NCBI RefSeq assembly: GCF_018831085.1
Contig: NZ_JAGPNM010000004.1
Coordinates: forward strand, 62,001 to 126,000
DNA from: Rheinheimera oceanensis
GTDB lineage: Bacteria; Pseudomonadota; Gammaproteobacteria; Enterobacterales; Alteromonadaceae
Length of the DNA stretch: 64,000 nt
Reading direction: 5' to 3'
This document shows, one piece after another, positions 48,667 through 58,122 of this stretch. The notes under the pieces are model-generated. The model saw nothing but the letters and a program-made list of their open reading frames with translations, was not told where the DNA came from and searched no databases. Position 1 is the stretch's first letter. Every line of letters begins with the position of its first letter. A program made the position numbers and the translations under genes.

Positions 48667-50413
48667 ATTGGCTCAGTCACTGCTAGTTAAACTGATAAAA
48701 CCAGCACTGATGATCTGTGCTGGTTTCGTTGCCATTGTGCCAGCAACTGAAATGACTGCGCGCCTGGACGCGCTGGATGATCTTAAAGTAGTCAATGTGG
48801 TTGAATTTGGTGAAAAGCTTGCTGAGATAGCTCAAAACACTGCAGAGCTCACACAATATCAACAAGATTATGTAGAGTTGTTGCAAAGTTACGAAAGGTC
48901 ACTACGTGGTGATTTTGATGGCGCAGCTGTGCTGTTAGAGTCAATGCTTGCGCGTGATACTGCGCCGGAAATAGTTTTCCGTGTTAAAGCACTGTTGGTT
49001 AACGTATTTGCGGTAACCCGAAACTACCGCAACGCGTTTTCCTATCTTGAGCAAGTAAGCCGCGAGGTTCAGTCAATAACGTCAACCCGGGCAAAGGAGC
49101 ATGGCCTGAGTGTATTGGCTTATACCTATAATCAATTGTCTGAATTCGATACTGCCCGGTTTTATGCTCAAGTTCTGATCGATAATGCTACATCTGAAAA
49201 AGCTTTGTGCCATGCCCGACATCATTTAATTGAATCTTTATATGGGCTAGGGCAATGGGAGCTGTTTAGCTCTACTGTTAAACTGTCAGTAAGCCACTGT
49301 GTTAATCAGCGTGAGCTGATTTTTGCTAACCTTATTCGCCTGAAATACTACAACTATTTATTGTTGAATGAACAATATCAGCAGGCAGACGAGTATTATC
49401 AATCATTTATAGATTCTGTTACTCAAACAAATTACCCGTTTTTGCTTGCTGGCGTTTTAGGTTCTGCTGCACAAAATAATCTGGCACTTGCCCGGTATGA
49501 TACAGCGGAAGAGCTGGCCAGGCGCACTTTACAGTATTCTGGCGGCTTAGAGTTCAGTGTACCGGTGTTAAATGCTTACTATGTGCTATATCAGGTCAAC
49601 CATTCACGACAGAATTTCAATGAGGCATTGGAATACCATATAAAGTATACCGCTGCGCTAAAAGCAAACAGTGATGATCGCTTTGTACGACAGCAAGCTT
49701 ATCATGTTGCTAAAGCAGAAATAGAAGTGAAAGATCAGCGTTTAGCCTTACTTGATAAAGACAATGAACTACTATTTTTACAAAAAAATCTGTACCAGCA
49801 AGAAGTTAAACAAAACCGGCTTATTATGTTGCTGTTACTGGTAATAGTCGCTCTGGCAAGCTTTATGGCTTACCGCGGTATGTCGGGGCGTAAACGCTTT
49901 AAAAAAATTGCAGAGTATGATCAGTTAACCGGGATAAGTAACCGATATCACTTTAACAATCAGGCTAAGGTGGCATTGGATTACTGTGAGCTTGATGCAA
50001 AACCTGCGGCACTAATTTTGTTCGACCTGGATTATTTTAAAAATATAAATGATCAGTATGGGCATGCGGCAGGCGATTGGGCATTGCAGCAAGTGGTAAA
50101 AACCTGTCGCAACTTCATGCGCAATAATGATGTGTTTGGCCGTATTGGTGGGGAAGAGTTTGCTGTAGTGTTGCCAGGTTGCCATGCTGATAAAGCTGCA
50201 TTAATGGCAGAAATATGCCGCGATGCTATCGCCACTATAGACACAAAAGATAGCGGCTATACGTTCCCGCTGAGTGCCAGTTTTGGTGTCAGCTCTTCGG
50301 ATACGTCCGGCTATCAGCTTAAACAATTGTTAGCCGATGCTGATCTGGCAATGTACAAAGCTAAGCAGTCCGGGCGGGATCAGGTATCAATGTACGCAGA
50401 AGAGCTGGGCTGA
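48620..50413 (+). CDS. periplasmic helical-repeat diguanylate cyclase 2
   Basis: A paralogue of the GGDEF protein at 46510, 597 residues from the ATG at 48620. That start lies inside precursor 2 in another frame. A TTG at 48668, 1 bp after the precursor stop, gives a cleaner signal peptide (LIKPALMICAGFVAIVPA) and mirrors the gene 1 arrangement. A periplasmic TPR-like region is followed by a membrane segment (LIMLLLLVIVALASFMAY) and a GGDEF domain with GGEEF and an RNND inhibitory site. The juxtamembrane and GGDEF parts are nearly identical to copy 1 in protein but differ at many silent sites; the sensor parts have diverged. It probably responds to a different signal. Confidence 0.9.
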   Translation: MTTKLSKNQRLPLAFKLAQSLLVKLIKPALMICAGFVAIVPATEMTARLDALDDLKVVNVVEFGEKLAEIAQNTAELTQYQQDYVELLQSYERSLRGDFDGAAVLLESMLARDTAPEIVFRVKALLVNVFAVTRNYRNAFSYLEQVSREVQSITSTRAKEHGLSVLAYTYNQLSEFDTARFYAQVLIDNATSEKALCHARHHLIESLYGLGQWELFSSTVKLSVSHCVNQRELIFANLIRLKYYNYLLLNEQYQQADEYYQSFIDSVTQTNYPFLLAGVLGSAAQNNLALARYDTAEELARRTLQYSGGLEFSVPVLNAYYVLYQVNHSRQNFNEALEYHIKYTAALKANSDDRFVRQQAYHVAKAEIEVKDQRLALLDKDNELLFLQKNLYQQEVKQNRLIMLLLLVIVALASFMAYRGMSGRKRFKKIAEYDQLTGISNRYHFNNQAKVALDYCELDAKPAALILFDLDYFKNINDQYGHAAGDWALQQVVKTCRNFMRNNDVFGRIGGEEFAVVLPGCHADKAALMAEICRDAIATIDTKDSGYTFPLSASFGVSSSDTSGYQLKQLLADADLAMYKAKQSGRDQVSMYAEELG

Positions 50414-50496
50414 TTTATAGTGTAACAAGCATCCGGTTTGGCTGAGTGCAGTAACTGCGGTAGAATCAGCACATTACAACAATCCGGAGCTGGCGC

Positions 50497-51567
50497 ATGG
50501 CGCACTTATCAACCCAACACGCCCAACTGCTGCAACATGGCGATTTTTTGCAACTGACTCTTTCAAATCCTGATGGCATCCAGCCATCGCACTTCACATT
50601 ACATAGCGGTACTAAGGTTAGTATCTGGGATACCGGCGTAATATGCTTTGAGCCTGAGCTTTGCCAAAGCGATACCAAAAATATCGTTTTGTCTTGTGGT
50701 GTGCACGGCAATGAAACTGCACCGATAGAAATTTGCGCTGAGCTGGTAAAAGACCTGCTGCAGGGTAAATTATTGCTCAAACATCGCTTGCTTGTATTAT
50801 TTGGTAACCCACCTGCAATCAACGCCGGTACACGCGAAATTACAGAAAACCTGAACCGGCTATTTTCCGGGCACCATAGTAATGGCAGTGGCTTAGTTAA
50901 TGCTGAACGTAAGCGTGCTAAGGCTTTGGAAGATTATGTTAGTCGTTTTTATAATGAGGTACGCGTAACCGGATTGGTGCCGCGTAACCGATTTTTGTAC
51001 GATTTACATACTGCTATCCGTGGCTCACGCTATGAAAAATTCGCGGTGTATCCGTTCCTGCACGGAAAACCCTGGCAAAAAGCGGAATTTGAATTTTTAC
51101 AGGCTTGTGATGTAACCACTGTGCTGCTAATGCAAACTCCGGCTTCTACTTTCAGTTATTACGCTTCTAATACGCATGATGCCAATGCTTTTACAATAGA
51201 GTTAGGTAAGGTCAGGCCTTTTGGCCAGAACGATATACACCGTTTTGCTAAAGTAAGCCTAACGCTACGTCAGCTTATCAGTGAAGACAATGTAAGCACT
51301 GTATGTTTTGACGAACAACAGTTTCAGTTGTATCAGGTGTACCGCACCATCAATAAACATACTGCGGCATTTAAATTGCATTTTGCCGATGACGTAGAAA
51401 ACTTTACCAGTTATCCGGTAGGAACGGTACTGGCCAGCGATACTGGTGTTGAATACAAGGTAGAGAAGGAAGGTGAGGCACTTATATTCCCTAATCCTAA
51501 GGTGGCAATTGGCCAGCGCGCGATGCTAATGGTGGTGCCTGCTACAGTGACACACAATCTGGAGTGA
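50497..51567 (+). CDS. astE: succinylglutamate desuccinylase
   Basis: This zinc hydrolase releases glutamate and succinate from N-succinylglutamate, the last step of the AST arginine degradation pathway. It has 356 aa. The zinc ligands are in VHGNETAPIEIC (His and Glu) and DLHTAIRGSRYEKFAVYP (His); the C-terminal YPVGTVLASDTG is typical. Other ast genes are not in the window, which is common in Alteromonadales where astE stands apart. GGAG lies before the ATG. Confidence 0.9.
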   Translation: MAHLSTQHAQLLQHGDFLQLTLSNPDGIQPSHFTLHSGTKVSIWDTGVICFEPELCQSDTKNIVLSCGVHGNETAPIEICAELVKDLLQGKLLLKHRLLVLFGNPPAINAGTREITENLNRLFSGHHSNGSGLVNAERKRAKALEDYVSRFYNEVRVTGLVPRNRFLYDLHTAIRGSRYEKFAVYPFLHGKPWQKAEFEFLQACDVTTVLLMQTPASTFSYYASNTHDANAFTIELGKVRPFGQNDIHRFAKVSLTLRQLISEDNVSTVCFDEQQFQLYQVYRTINKHTAAFKLHFADDVENFTSYPVGTVLASDTGVEYKVEKEGEALIFPNPKVAIGQRAMLMVVPATVTHNLE

Positions 51568-51655
51568 GCTAAACAAATCTTGTAAAGAGTAAATTTAAGC
51601 TGACAGTCATTACTGCCCGGCACTTGCCGGAACGGATGCCTCGGTTGCAATGCAG

Positions 51656-51671
51656 TTTACGTAAAGGTAAA
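51656..51671. promoter_or_regulatory. imperfect palindrome upstream of the branched-chain dehydrogenase operon
   Basis: TTTACGTAAAGGTAAA has outer arms TTTAC and GTAAA separated by six bases, recalling operators of the MerR-type regulator LiuR that control branched-chain amino acid catabolism. It lies 178 bp before the E1 alpha ATG. The match is partial and the distance is long, so this is tentative. Confidence 0.3.
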
Positions 51672-51848
51672 GTTGCCGCCGATAATAATCAGAACACACC
51701 GGTGCATGCTTATGCCAGGCACAAAACGGGGAGAGCGGTTAAAGCCGCTATACTGGACAGTAAAAGTTAAGCACTACCAGCCTGAAACCAAGGCCAGGCC
51801 GGCAGTGCTGCAAGCTGTCTGACACGTATAACAAACAAGAGACACCCT

Positions 51849-53033
51849 ATGACTAACCCAAATAACGCCACCATTACCACGGTGCACACTGCGGAGTTTA
51901 CCGCCGGTGATGCGTTAAAAATTCCTACATTACGCATTTTACGTGACGACGGTAGCCTGTACGAAGGGGCAGTAGCGCCGGAGCTGGATAAAGCTACCGC
52001 AATTAAAATGTACGATACCATGGTGTTTATCCGTGTGCTGGATGAGCGCATGTTGGCCGCACAACGTCAGGGCCGCATCAGCTTTTATATGCAATGTTTA
52101 GGCGAAGAGGCTACTACGGTGGGCAGCGCTGCGGCATTAGCAGAGCAAGATATGATCATGGCGCAGTACCGCGAACAGGGAGCTCTGCGTTATCGTGGTT
52201 TTACGCTGGAGCAGTTTATGAACCAGCTGTTTTCCAATGAAAAGGATTTAGGTAAAGGCCGCCAGATGCCGGTGCATTACGGCAGTAAAGATATTTATTA
52301 CATGACCATATCGTCACCGCTTGGCACGCAAATCCCGCAAGCCAGTGGTTATGCCTATGCACAAAAGCTGCGTGGTTTAGCTAACACCACTATTTGTTAC
52401 TTTGGTGAAGGCGCAGCCTCAGAGGGCGATTTTCATGCCGGTTTAAATATGGCTGCGGTACACAAAGCCCCGGTCATTTTTTTCTGCCGTAACAATGGTT
52501 ATGCCATTTCAACGCCGGCCAGTGAGCAGTTTGTCGGCGATGGTATCGCCTGTCGCGCGGTCGGTTACGGCATGAAAGCGCTGCGGGTAGATGGTGCTGA
52601 TATTTTAGCCGTGTATCAGGCCACTAAAATGGCACGTGACCATGCACTGAAACATAACGAACCGGTATTAATTGAATCTATCGCTTATCGCCTGGGGGCG
52701 CATTCCTCGTCTGACGATCCAAGTGGCTACCGTTCAAAAGAAGAAGAAGAAAAGTGGCGTCAGAATGACCCCATCGCCCGGTTCCGTTTATGGTTGGTCG
52801 AAAAAGGCTGGTTGAATGATGCTGACGATAAAGCCACCATTGAAGCGCTGCGTACCGAAATTCTCGATGCCTTAAAAGTGGCAGAAAAAGTGGCGAAGCC
52901 CGGCATTGAGCACCTTATTTCTGATGTGTACGCCGAGCCGATACCGGCATTACAACAACAATTAGATGAATTAAAAGCGCATATCCGTAAATACCCGGAT
53001 GCGTATCCGGTAACGGCGGGGAGATTAGACTAA
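51849..53033 (+). CDS. bkdA1: branched-chain 2-oxoacid dehydrogenase E1 alpha
   Basis: With the beta subunit, this thiamine-diphosphate enzyme decarboxylates the 2-oxoacids of Val, Leu and Ile. It has 394 aa. The TPP motif runs from [20 protein letters not shown] to CRNNGYAIS. The regulatory-loop sequence [17 protein letters not shown] is typical of the branched-chain enzyme rather than pyruvate dehydrogenase. The stop overlaps the next start by 1 bp (TAATG), so translation is coupled. Confidence 0.93.
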   Translation: MTNPNNATITTVHTAEFTAGDALKIPTLRILRDDGSLYEGAVAPELDKATAIKMYDTMVFIRVLDERMLAAQRQGRISFYMQCLGEEATTVGSAAALAEQDMIMAQYREQGALRYRGFTLEQFMNQLFSNEKDLGKGRQMPVHYGSKDIYYMTISSPLGTQIPQASGYAYAQKLRGLANTTICYFGEGAASEGDFHAGLNMAAVHKAPVIFFCRNNGYAISTPASEQFVGDGIACRAVGYGMKALRVDGADILAVYQATKMARDHALKHNEPVLIESIAYRLGAHSSSDDPSGYRSKEEEEKWRQNDPIARFRLWLVEKGWLNDADDKATIEALRTEILDALKVAEKVAKPGIEHLISDVYAEPIPALQQQLDELKAHIRKYPDAYPVTAGRLD

Positions 53034-54010
53034 TGGCAAAGATGAACATGTTGCAGGCCATTAATAATGCGCTTGATTTAGCCATGGCTAAAGATGACAG
53101 CGTAGTGTGTTTTGGTGAAGACGTTGGCCACTTTGGCGGTGTGTTTCGCGCTACCAGCAAACTGCAGGAAAAATACGGTAAAGCACGCTGCTTTAATACG
53201 CCGTTAACTGAACAGGGTATTGCCGGTTTTGCCAATGGTATGGCGGCGCAGGGCATGAAACCGGTAGCCGAAATTCAGTTTGCCGACTATATCTTCCCGG
53301 CTTTTGATCAGATCGTTAACGAAACAGCCAAGTTCCGCTACCGCTCAGGTAATGAATTTAATGTCGGTGGTATAGTGTTCAGAAGCCCGTACGGCGGTGG
53401 TATTGCCGGCGGCCATTATCACAGCCAGTCGCCGGAAGCTTATTTTGCCCATACACCTGGTTTAAAAGTTGTGATCCCACGCGACCCTTATCAGGCTAAA
53501 GGCTTGTTGTTAGCCTCTATAACCTGCCCGGATCCGGTTATTTTCTTTGAACCAAAAAAGCTGTATCGCGCCTCCACCGGCGAAGTGCCGGAAGAGTACT
53601 ATGAAATTGAGCTTGGCAAAGCTGAAGTAACACAGCAGGGGAAAGATATTACCGTGTTGGCCTGGGGCGCACAGATGGAGATTGTGCAAAAAGCCGTCGA
53701 AATGGCTGAAAAAGACGGCATTTCCTGTGAAGTGATAGACCTGCGCAGCATATTGCCGTGGGATGCCGATACCGTAGCGGCGTCGGTTAAGAAAACGGGG
53801 CGTTTACTGATCAACCATGAAGCGCCGTTAACCGGTGGCTTTGCCGGAGAAATAGCCGCAACTATTCAGAAAATGTGCTTTTTGCACCTGGAAAGCCCGA
53901 TTGAGCGGGTTTGCGGTATGGACACACCGTACCCGCTGGCGCTGGAAAAAGAGTACGTGGCGGATCATTTAAAAACCTACGAAGCGATAAAACGCTCAGT
54001 TAACTTTTAA
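53033..54010 (+). CDS. bkdA2: branched-chain 2-oxoacid dehydrogenase E1 beta
   Basis: This is the 325-residue beta subunit of the E1 component. The conserved stretches [32 protein letters not shown], and the catalytic His region [24 protein letters not shown] are present. The C-terminal transketolase domain includes [12 protein letters not shown] and [17 protein letters not shown]. It lies within the bkdA1-bkdA2-bkdB operon, 11 bp before E2. No E3 (lpd) gene follows, so the complex must use the cell's shared dihydrolipoyl dehydrogenase. Confidence 0.95.
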   Translation: MAKMNMLQAINNALDLAMAKDDSVVCFGEDVGHFGGVFRATSKLQEKYGKARCFNTPLTEQGIAGFANGMAAQGMKPVAEIQFADYIFPAFDQIVNETAKFRYRSGNEFNVGGIVFRSPYGGGIAGGHYHSQSPEAYFAHTPGLKVVIPRDPYQAKGLLLASITCPDPVIFFEPKKLYRASTGEVPEEYYEIELGKAEVTQQGKDITVLAWGAQMEIVQKAVEMAEKDGISCEVIDLRSILPWDADTVAASVKKTGRLLINHEAPLTGGFAGEIAATIQKMCFLHLESPIERVCGMDTPYPLALEKEYVADHLKTYEAIKRSVNF

Positions 54011-54021
54011 CGGAGGCAGCA

Positions 54022-55575
54022 ATGAAAAAAGATTTTATTCTGCCGGATATCGGTGAAGGTATAGTTGAGTGTGAAATTGTTGACTGGCTGGTTGCCGAGG
54101 GGGACACCATCACTGAAGACCAGCCGGTATGCGATGTGATGACCGACAAAGCCCTGGTGCAAATTCCGGCCGTGCATAACGGCGTGGTGTCAAAGTTGTA
54201 TTACGCCAAAGGCGATATTGCCAAAGTGCATGCGCCGCTGTTTGAAATGCAGCTGACAGGCACAGATAGCCCGGCGGATGCTGCACAGCCGGAGCCTGTT
54301 ACTGCGCCTGTAGCTTCTGCTGGTAGCGAAGATTTTATTTTGCCTGATATTGGCGAAGGCATTGTTGAGTGTGAAATTGTCGACTGGCTAGTTAGCGAAG
54401 GCGATGACATCGTTGAAGATCAGCCGGTATGCGATGTCATGACTGACAAAGCGTTGGTGCAAATTCCGGCTAAGTATTCAGGTAAAGTGACTAAGTTGTA
54501 TTACGCCAAGGGCGAAATCGCTAAAGTGCATGCGCCGCTGTTTGCTATGCAACATGCTGGCATGGCATCAGAGCCGCAAGCGGCAGCTGTTAGTGCCACT
54601 GCAATGGTTACACCGGCAAAGACAAGCTGTGTAATACAACAAAAAACAGACAGTGCCGGTAATGGTAAAGTACTGGCCAGCCCGGCGGTACGCCGTTTAG
54701 CCCGTGAGCTGAGTATTGATATCAGCAAGGTGCCCGGCAGTGGTGACAAAGGCCGCGTATATAAAGACGATGTGCGTGCTTTTGCTGACGGTAAAGTACA
54801 AGCTGTTCCAACACAGAATGCACCAGCAAATCTGGCAACAAATGCGATCAGCACAGCAACAAGCAGTGGAGGTAGCCGCACCGAGCCAATTAAAGGTATT
54901 AAAGCTGCGATGGCGCGCCAGATGGTGGAGTCAGTTTCAACCATTCCGCACTTTACCTACTGTGAAGAGATTGATTTAACTGAGCTGATAGTGCTTCGTG
55001 GCAGCTTAAAAGATCAGTACGCCAAACAGGGCGTTAAGCTGACTATGATGCCGTTCTTCATTAAAGCGTTGTCGCTGGCGATTAATCAGTTCCCTGTGAT
55101 GAATGCACAGGTTAACAAAGACTGTACTGAGCTAACCTATTTTGACGATCATAATATCGGCATAGCAGTAGATTCAAAAGTTGGGTTGCTGGTGCCTAAT
55201 ATCAAAGGCTGTCAGCGTAAATCTATTATCGATATTGCTAATGACTTAACCCGTTTAACAGAGCAGGCCCGTGAAGGTCGTGTCAGCCCGGCCGATTTAA
55301 AAGGCGGTACTATCAGTATCTCCAATATCGGTGCTATCGGCGGCACGGTAGCTACACCCATTATTAACAAGCCGGAACTGGCGATAGTGGCGTTGGGTAA
55401 AGTGCAAACTTTGCCTCGCTTTAATGCCAAAGGTGAAGTGGAAGCACGTCAACTGATGCAAATAAGTTGGTCAGGCGATCACCGCATAATAGACGGTGGC
55501 ACCATAGCGCGCTTTACCAACCTGTGGAAGCAATATCTGGAGCAGCCGTCAGCTATGCTGGTAGCAATGCGCTAA
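54022..55575 (+). CDS. bkdB: branched-chain 2-oxoacid dehydrogenase E2 with two lipoyl domains
   Basis: This dihydrolipoyl acyltransferase forms the complex core and carries acyl groups on lipoyl-lysine. It has 517 aa. Two nearly identical lipoyl domains (about residues 1-80 and 104-182) each contain the target Lys in DVMTDKALVQIPA. A peripheral-subunit-binding domain (~215-255, LASPAVRRLARELSID) is followed by the catalytic domain with the WSGDHRIIDGGT motif near the C-terminus. Two lipoyl domains are more than the single one in classic Pseudomonas BkdB. An Ala/Pro-rich linker joins the parts. Confidence 0.94.
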   Translation: MKKDFILPDIGEGIVECEIVDWLVAEGDTITEDQPVCDVMTDKALVQIPAVHNGVVSKLYYAKGDIAKVHAPLFEMQLTGTDSPADAAQPEPVTAPVASAGSEDFILPDIGEGIVECEIVDWLVSEGDDIVEDQPVCDVMTDKALVQIPAKYSGKVTKLYYAKGEIAKVHAPLFAMQHAGMASEPQAAAVSATAMVTPAKTSCVIQQKTDSAGNGKVLASPAVRRLARELSIDISKVPGSGDKGRVYKDDVRAFADGKVQAVPTQNAPANLATNAISTATSSGGSRTEPIKGIKAAMARQMVESVSTIPHFTYCEEIDLTELIVLRGSLKDQYAKQGVKLTMMPFFIKALSLAINQFPVMNAQVNKDCTELTYFDDHNIGIAVDSKVGLLVPNIKGCQRKSIIDIANDLTRLTEQAREGRVSPADLKGGTISISNIGAIGGTVATPIINKPELAIVALGKVQTLPRFNAKGEVEARQLMQISWSGDHRIIDGGTIARFTNLWKQYLEQPSAMLVAMR

Positions 55576-55614
55576 TAAGTTAAGTCAGGCTTGGTTTTAA
55601 CCGGGCTTTCTGCT

Positions 55615-55642
55615 AAAACCCACTCATTGTAGTGGGTTTTTT
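55615..55642 (+). terminator. intrinsic terminator after bkdB
   Basis: AAAACCCACT / AGTGGGTTTT stem with loop CATTGT and a run of six T. It ends the dehydrogenase operon 39 bp after the stop. Confidence 0.88.
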
Positions 55643-55659
55643 ACGTGATAAGGCTGCTG

Positions 55660-57498
55660 ATGACACAAGTACAGTATAAAAACCAACTGCGTAATTTCTA
55701 TATTCCCGAAGAGCAGTCGGTTTATCTGTTAAATACCAATGACGCTAAAAAGCTGAAAGATTGGGTGGCATTGTGCATTTCTGAGCTGGAAAAACTTGGC
55801 TACTGCGACATTGAGTTAATTGGAAAAGGTGCCTACGGTTTTGCGTTTGCCGGGCTGGATGCCAGCAGTCAGGCCTGTGTGTTTAAATTTTCCCGTATTA
55901 ATCTGCCGCAACATATTCAGGAACGGCTGTCTGACGAAGCTTATATGTTGTCGCAGGTACTGCACCCGAACGTACCGCGTTATATCACCTATCAGGTGGT
56001 GAAAAAGCAGGGTATCCTGATGATGCAGCGCGGCAAAGGTATAGATTTAGAGCATTACAGCTTAAAGCATGGCAGGTTAAGCGCACGGTTGTTAATTGAT
56101 ATAGCCTGCCAACTGGCAGATGTATTACAGGCGCTACGCAGCCATAGCAAAGAAGGTGAACTACAACCGATAGTACATGGTGACATTAAACCCTCTAATC
56201 TGGTATTTGATGAACAAAGTGGTCTGGTTAGTTTAATTGACTGGGGCTCGTCGGTGTTCGCTCAATTAGATGCTAATGGCCAGTATTTGTCGAATAATGT
56301 GATGCAACTGATGTCGGCAGATTTACAAACCTCTAATGCCCGCATGGGCGATGTGTATTTTATTGGCCCAGAACAACGTACCGGCGCTTTGTCCAGTCCC
56401 AGATTTGACGAGCAGGGTGTCGCCAGCACCTTGTATGCACTGGCATCTGGCCAGTCTTGCCGTTTCGGCAGCAAAGCAATACCTGCACGCAGCCTCGGCT
56501 TACCGGTTGAGTTTGCCACCATGCTTGACAGTATGTTGTCTGATGACGCTCAGTTGCGGGCTCAGGCCGGTGATTATTTTCTGCAGCATATGCCACGTTT
56601 AAAGCATTTGGTATTACCAGAACTGCCGTTGTTTGAGGACGTAGCCCAGCTACCGGTTTGGGTAAGTCCGCAGGTGCGTGAGTTGGATACGGTAGTATAT
56701 TCGTCACGTAAGTCGTTTTTGCGTGAACACAGTGAAGAGGAAGGTATCGCGTATGTTGATGATGTGCAACTGGAGCGCTACTACAAAAATTATCTGGCCG
56801 GTATGGGAGAAACAGAAAAAGCCTTTGTTGCAGCAGTAAGCAGGCTGGCGCGTTTTCCTGTTGTTGGCGGCCTGGCTATTCACTGGCAGGCCAGCGGTAT
56901 TTATATTGATTCCAGCCTGAATTTATACGACACCAGCCTGGCAGAATCTTTTGCTTTATCAGTAAATAATGTGGTGACTTTAGCACGTGCTATTGCCAAA
57001 GTGGGTATTTTTAAAGCCTGTCTGTTTAATGCCCGCAATACCATTCATATCAGCCGCAGCAGCAGTGCTGAGCCATTTATTGCTGCCAGCGATGCTCATA
57101 TCCCTTACCAGTTGGCCCCCGTATTAAGTACTGAAGATGCCAGCAAGCAACATTCTTATTTTGAAGATGGCAGAGATCCTGACGAGCAGTTAGTGTTACC
57201 TGATGCCATTATGGACGACATCGCCCAGCTTAATTTAATCCGGCATACCGGCTGTATTATATTTGAGGTTAGCGCCTTATATATGAAAATCCATAGCTAT
57301 TATCGTTTACTGGACCCTGCAGCAGAGCACGAATTTAACCGCTTATTACAAAATATTCTGGCTAAGGTTTCACTAATTAGTGGTGAGGGGGTTGGTGGTT
57401 TTATGAAGTTGCCCTATAAAGATACCCGTTTTTTCAGCCATCAGGCGCAACAACCTGTGTGTTACTACCCGTCAAATCCACATAAAATAGTCGGCTGA
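55660..57498 (+). CDS. Ser/Thr protein-kinase-like protein with unknown C-terminal domain
   Basis: From the ATG at 55660 it has 612 residues and no membrane segment. The N-terminal kinase domain shows a Gly loop GKGAYGFAF (~55), Lys76 in VFKF, a catalytic loop HGDIKPSN (173-180) and DWG (194-196) in place of DFG. So the catalytic Lys, Asp, Asn and metal Asp are all present, while HRD is HGD. The ~300-residue C-terminal part has no domain I recognise. The substrate is unknown, and no phosphatase gene is adjacent. It follows the bkd terminator. Confidence 0.85.
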   Translation: MTQVQYKNQLRNFYIPEEQSVYLLNTNDAKKLKDWVALCISELEKLGYCDIELIGKGAYGFAFAGLDASSQACVFKFSRINLPQHIQERLSDEAYMLSQVLHPNVPRYITYQVVKKQGILMMQRGKGIDLEHYSLKHGRLSARLLIDIACQLADVLQALRSHSKEGELQPIVHGDIKPSNLVFDEQSGLVSLIDWGSSVFAQLDANGQYLSNNVMQLMSADLQTSNARMGDVYFIGPEQRTGALSSPRFDEQGVASTLYALASGQSCRFGSKAIPARSLGLPVEFATMLDSMLSDDAQLRAQAGDYFLQHMPRLKHLVLPELPLFEDVAQLPVWVSPQVRELDTVVYSSRKSFLREHSEEEGIAYVDDVQLERYYKNYLAGMGETEKAFVAAVSRLARFPVVGGLAIHWQASGIYIDSSLNLYDTSLAESFALSVNNVVTLARAIAKVGIFKACLFNARNTIHISRSSSAEPFIAASDAHIPYQLAPVLSTEDASKQHSYFEDGRDPDEQLVLPDAIMDDIAQLNLIRHTGCIIFEVSALYMKIHSYYRLLDPAAEHEFNRLLQNILAKVSLISGEGVGGFMKLPYKDTRFFSHQAQQPVCYYPSNPHKIVG

Positions 57499-57648
57499 CG
57501 GTTGGTGAACTGTACAAATCTCAGCCAAACAGGCTTGGTTCAGCATTAAAACAGGCTGGCAGCGGAAATCTTTGCCCTGAAGTGGTTTAAATTCTCAGGC
57601 AAAACGAGTAATGTACGGGTTTTGAGCATTAGTCAGAAACCTATATTC

Positions 57649-58122
57649 ATGTCTACCGATAAAACCGCGTTGTACCGCTTGCTAAACCAGCAAGCGCAGG
57701 CGTTGATCGACGGCGAAACCGATCTGATTGCCAATATGGCTAACCTCAGTGCATTGTTATTTAACCAGCTACCGGATTTAAATTGGGCTGGCTTTTATAT
57801 TATGCGTGCAGGTGAATTGGTGTTAGGGCCTTTTCAGGGGCAGGTTGCCTGTGTGCGTATTGCTGTAGGAAAGGGCGTTTGCGGTACAGCTGTTGCTACC
57901 GGGCAAGTGCAACTGGTAAAAGATGTGCACGAATTCCCAGGCCACATTGCCTGTGATGCTGCCAGTAATTCAGAAATTGTGCTGCCACTGCGCCACAATG
58001 GTGAAATCATTGCCGTGCTGGATATCGACAGCCCCAGCCTGGCGCGCTTTGATGCAGATGATCAGGCTGGCCTTGAGCAGCTGATTGAGTTGTTTGAACA
58101 GCATTTGGCCGCAGCATTATGA
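57649..58122 (+). CDS. msrC: free methionine-(R)-sulfoxide reductase (GAF domain)
   Basis: This cytoplasmic GAF-domain enzyme reduces free methionine R-sulfoxide. From the ATG at 57649 it has 157 aa. The three functional Cys of the family are visible in GQVACVRIAVGKGVCGTAVATG and HIACDAASNSEIVLPL. Its stop overlaps the next gene's start by 4 bp (ATGA). The msrC-proQ-prc neighbourhood is also found in E. coli (yebR, proQ, prc). Confidence 0.93.
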   Translation: MSTDKTALYRLLNQQAQALIDGETDLIANMANLSALLFNQLPDLNWAGFYIMRAGELVLGPFQGQVACVRIAVGKGVCGTAVATGQVQLVKDVHEFPGHIACDAASNSEIVLPLRHNGEIIAVLDIDSPSLARFDADDQAGLEQLIELFEQHLAAAL

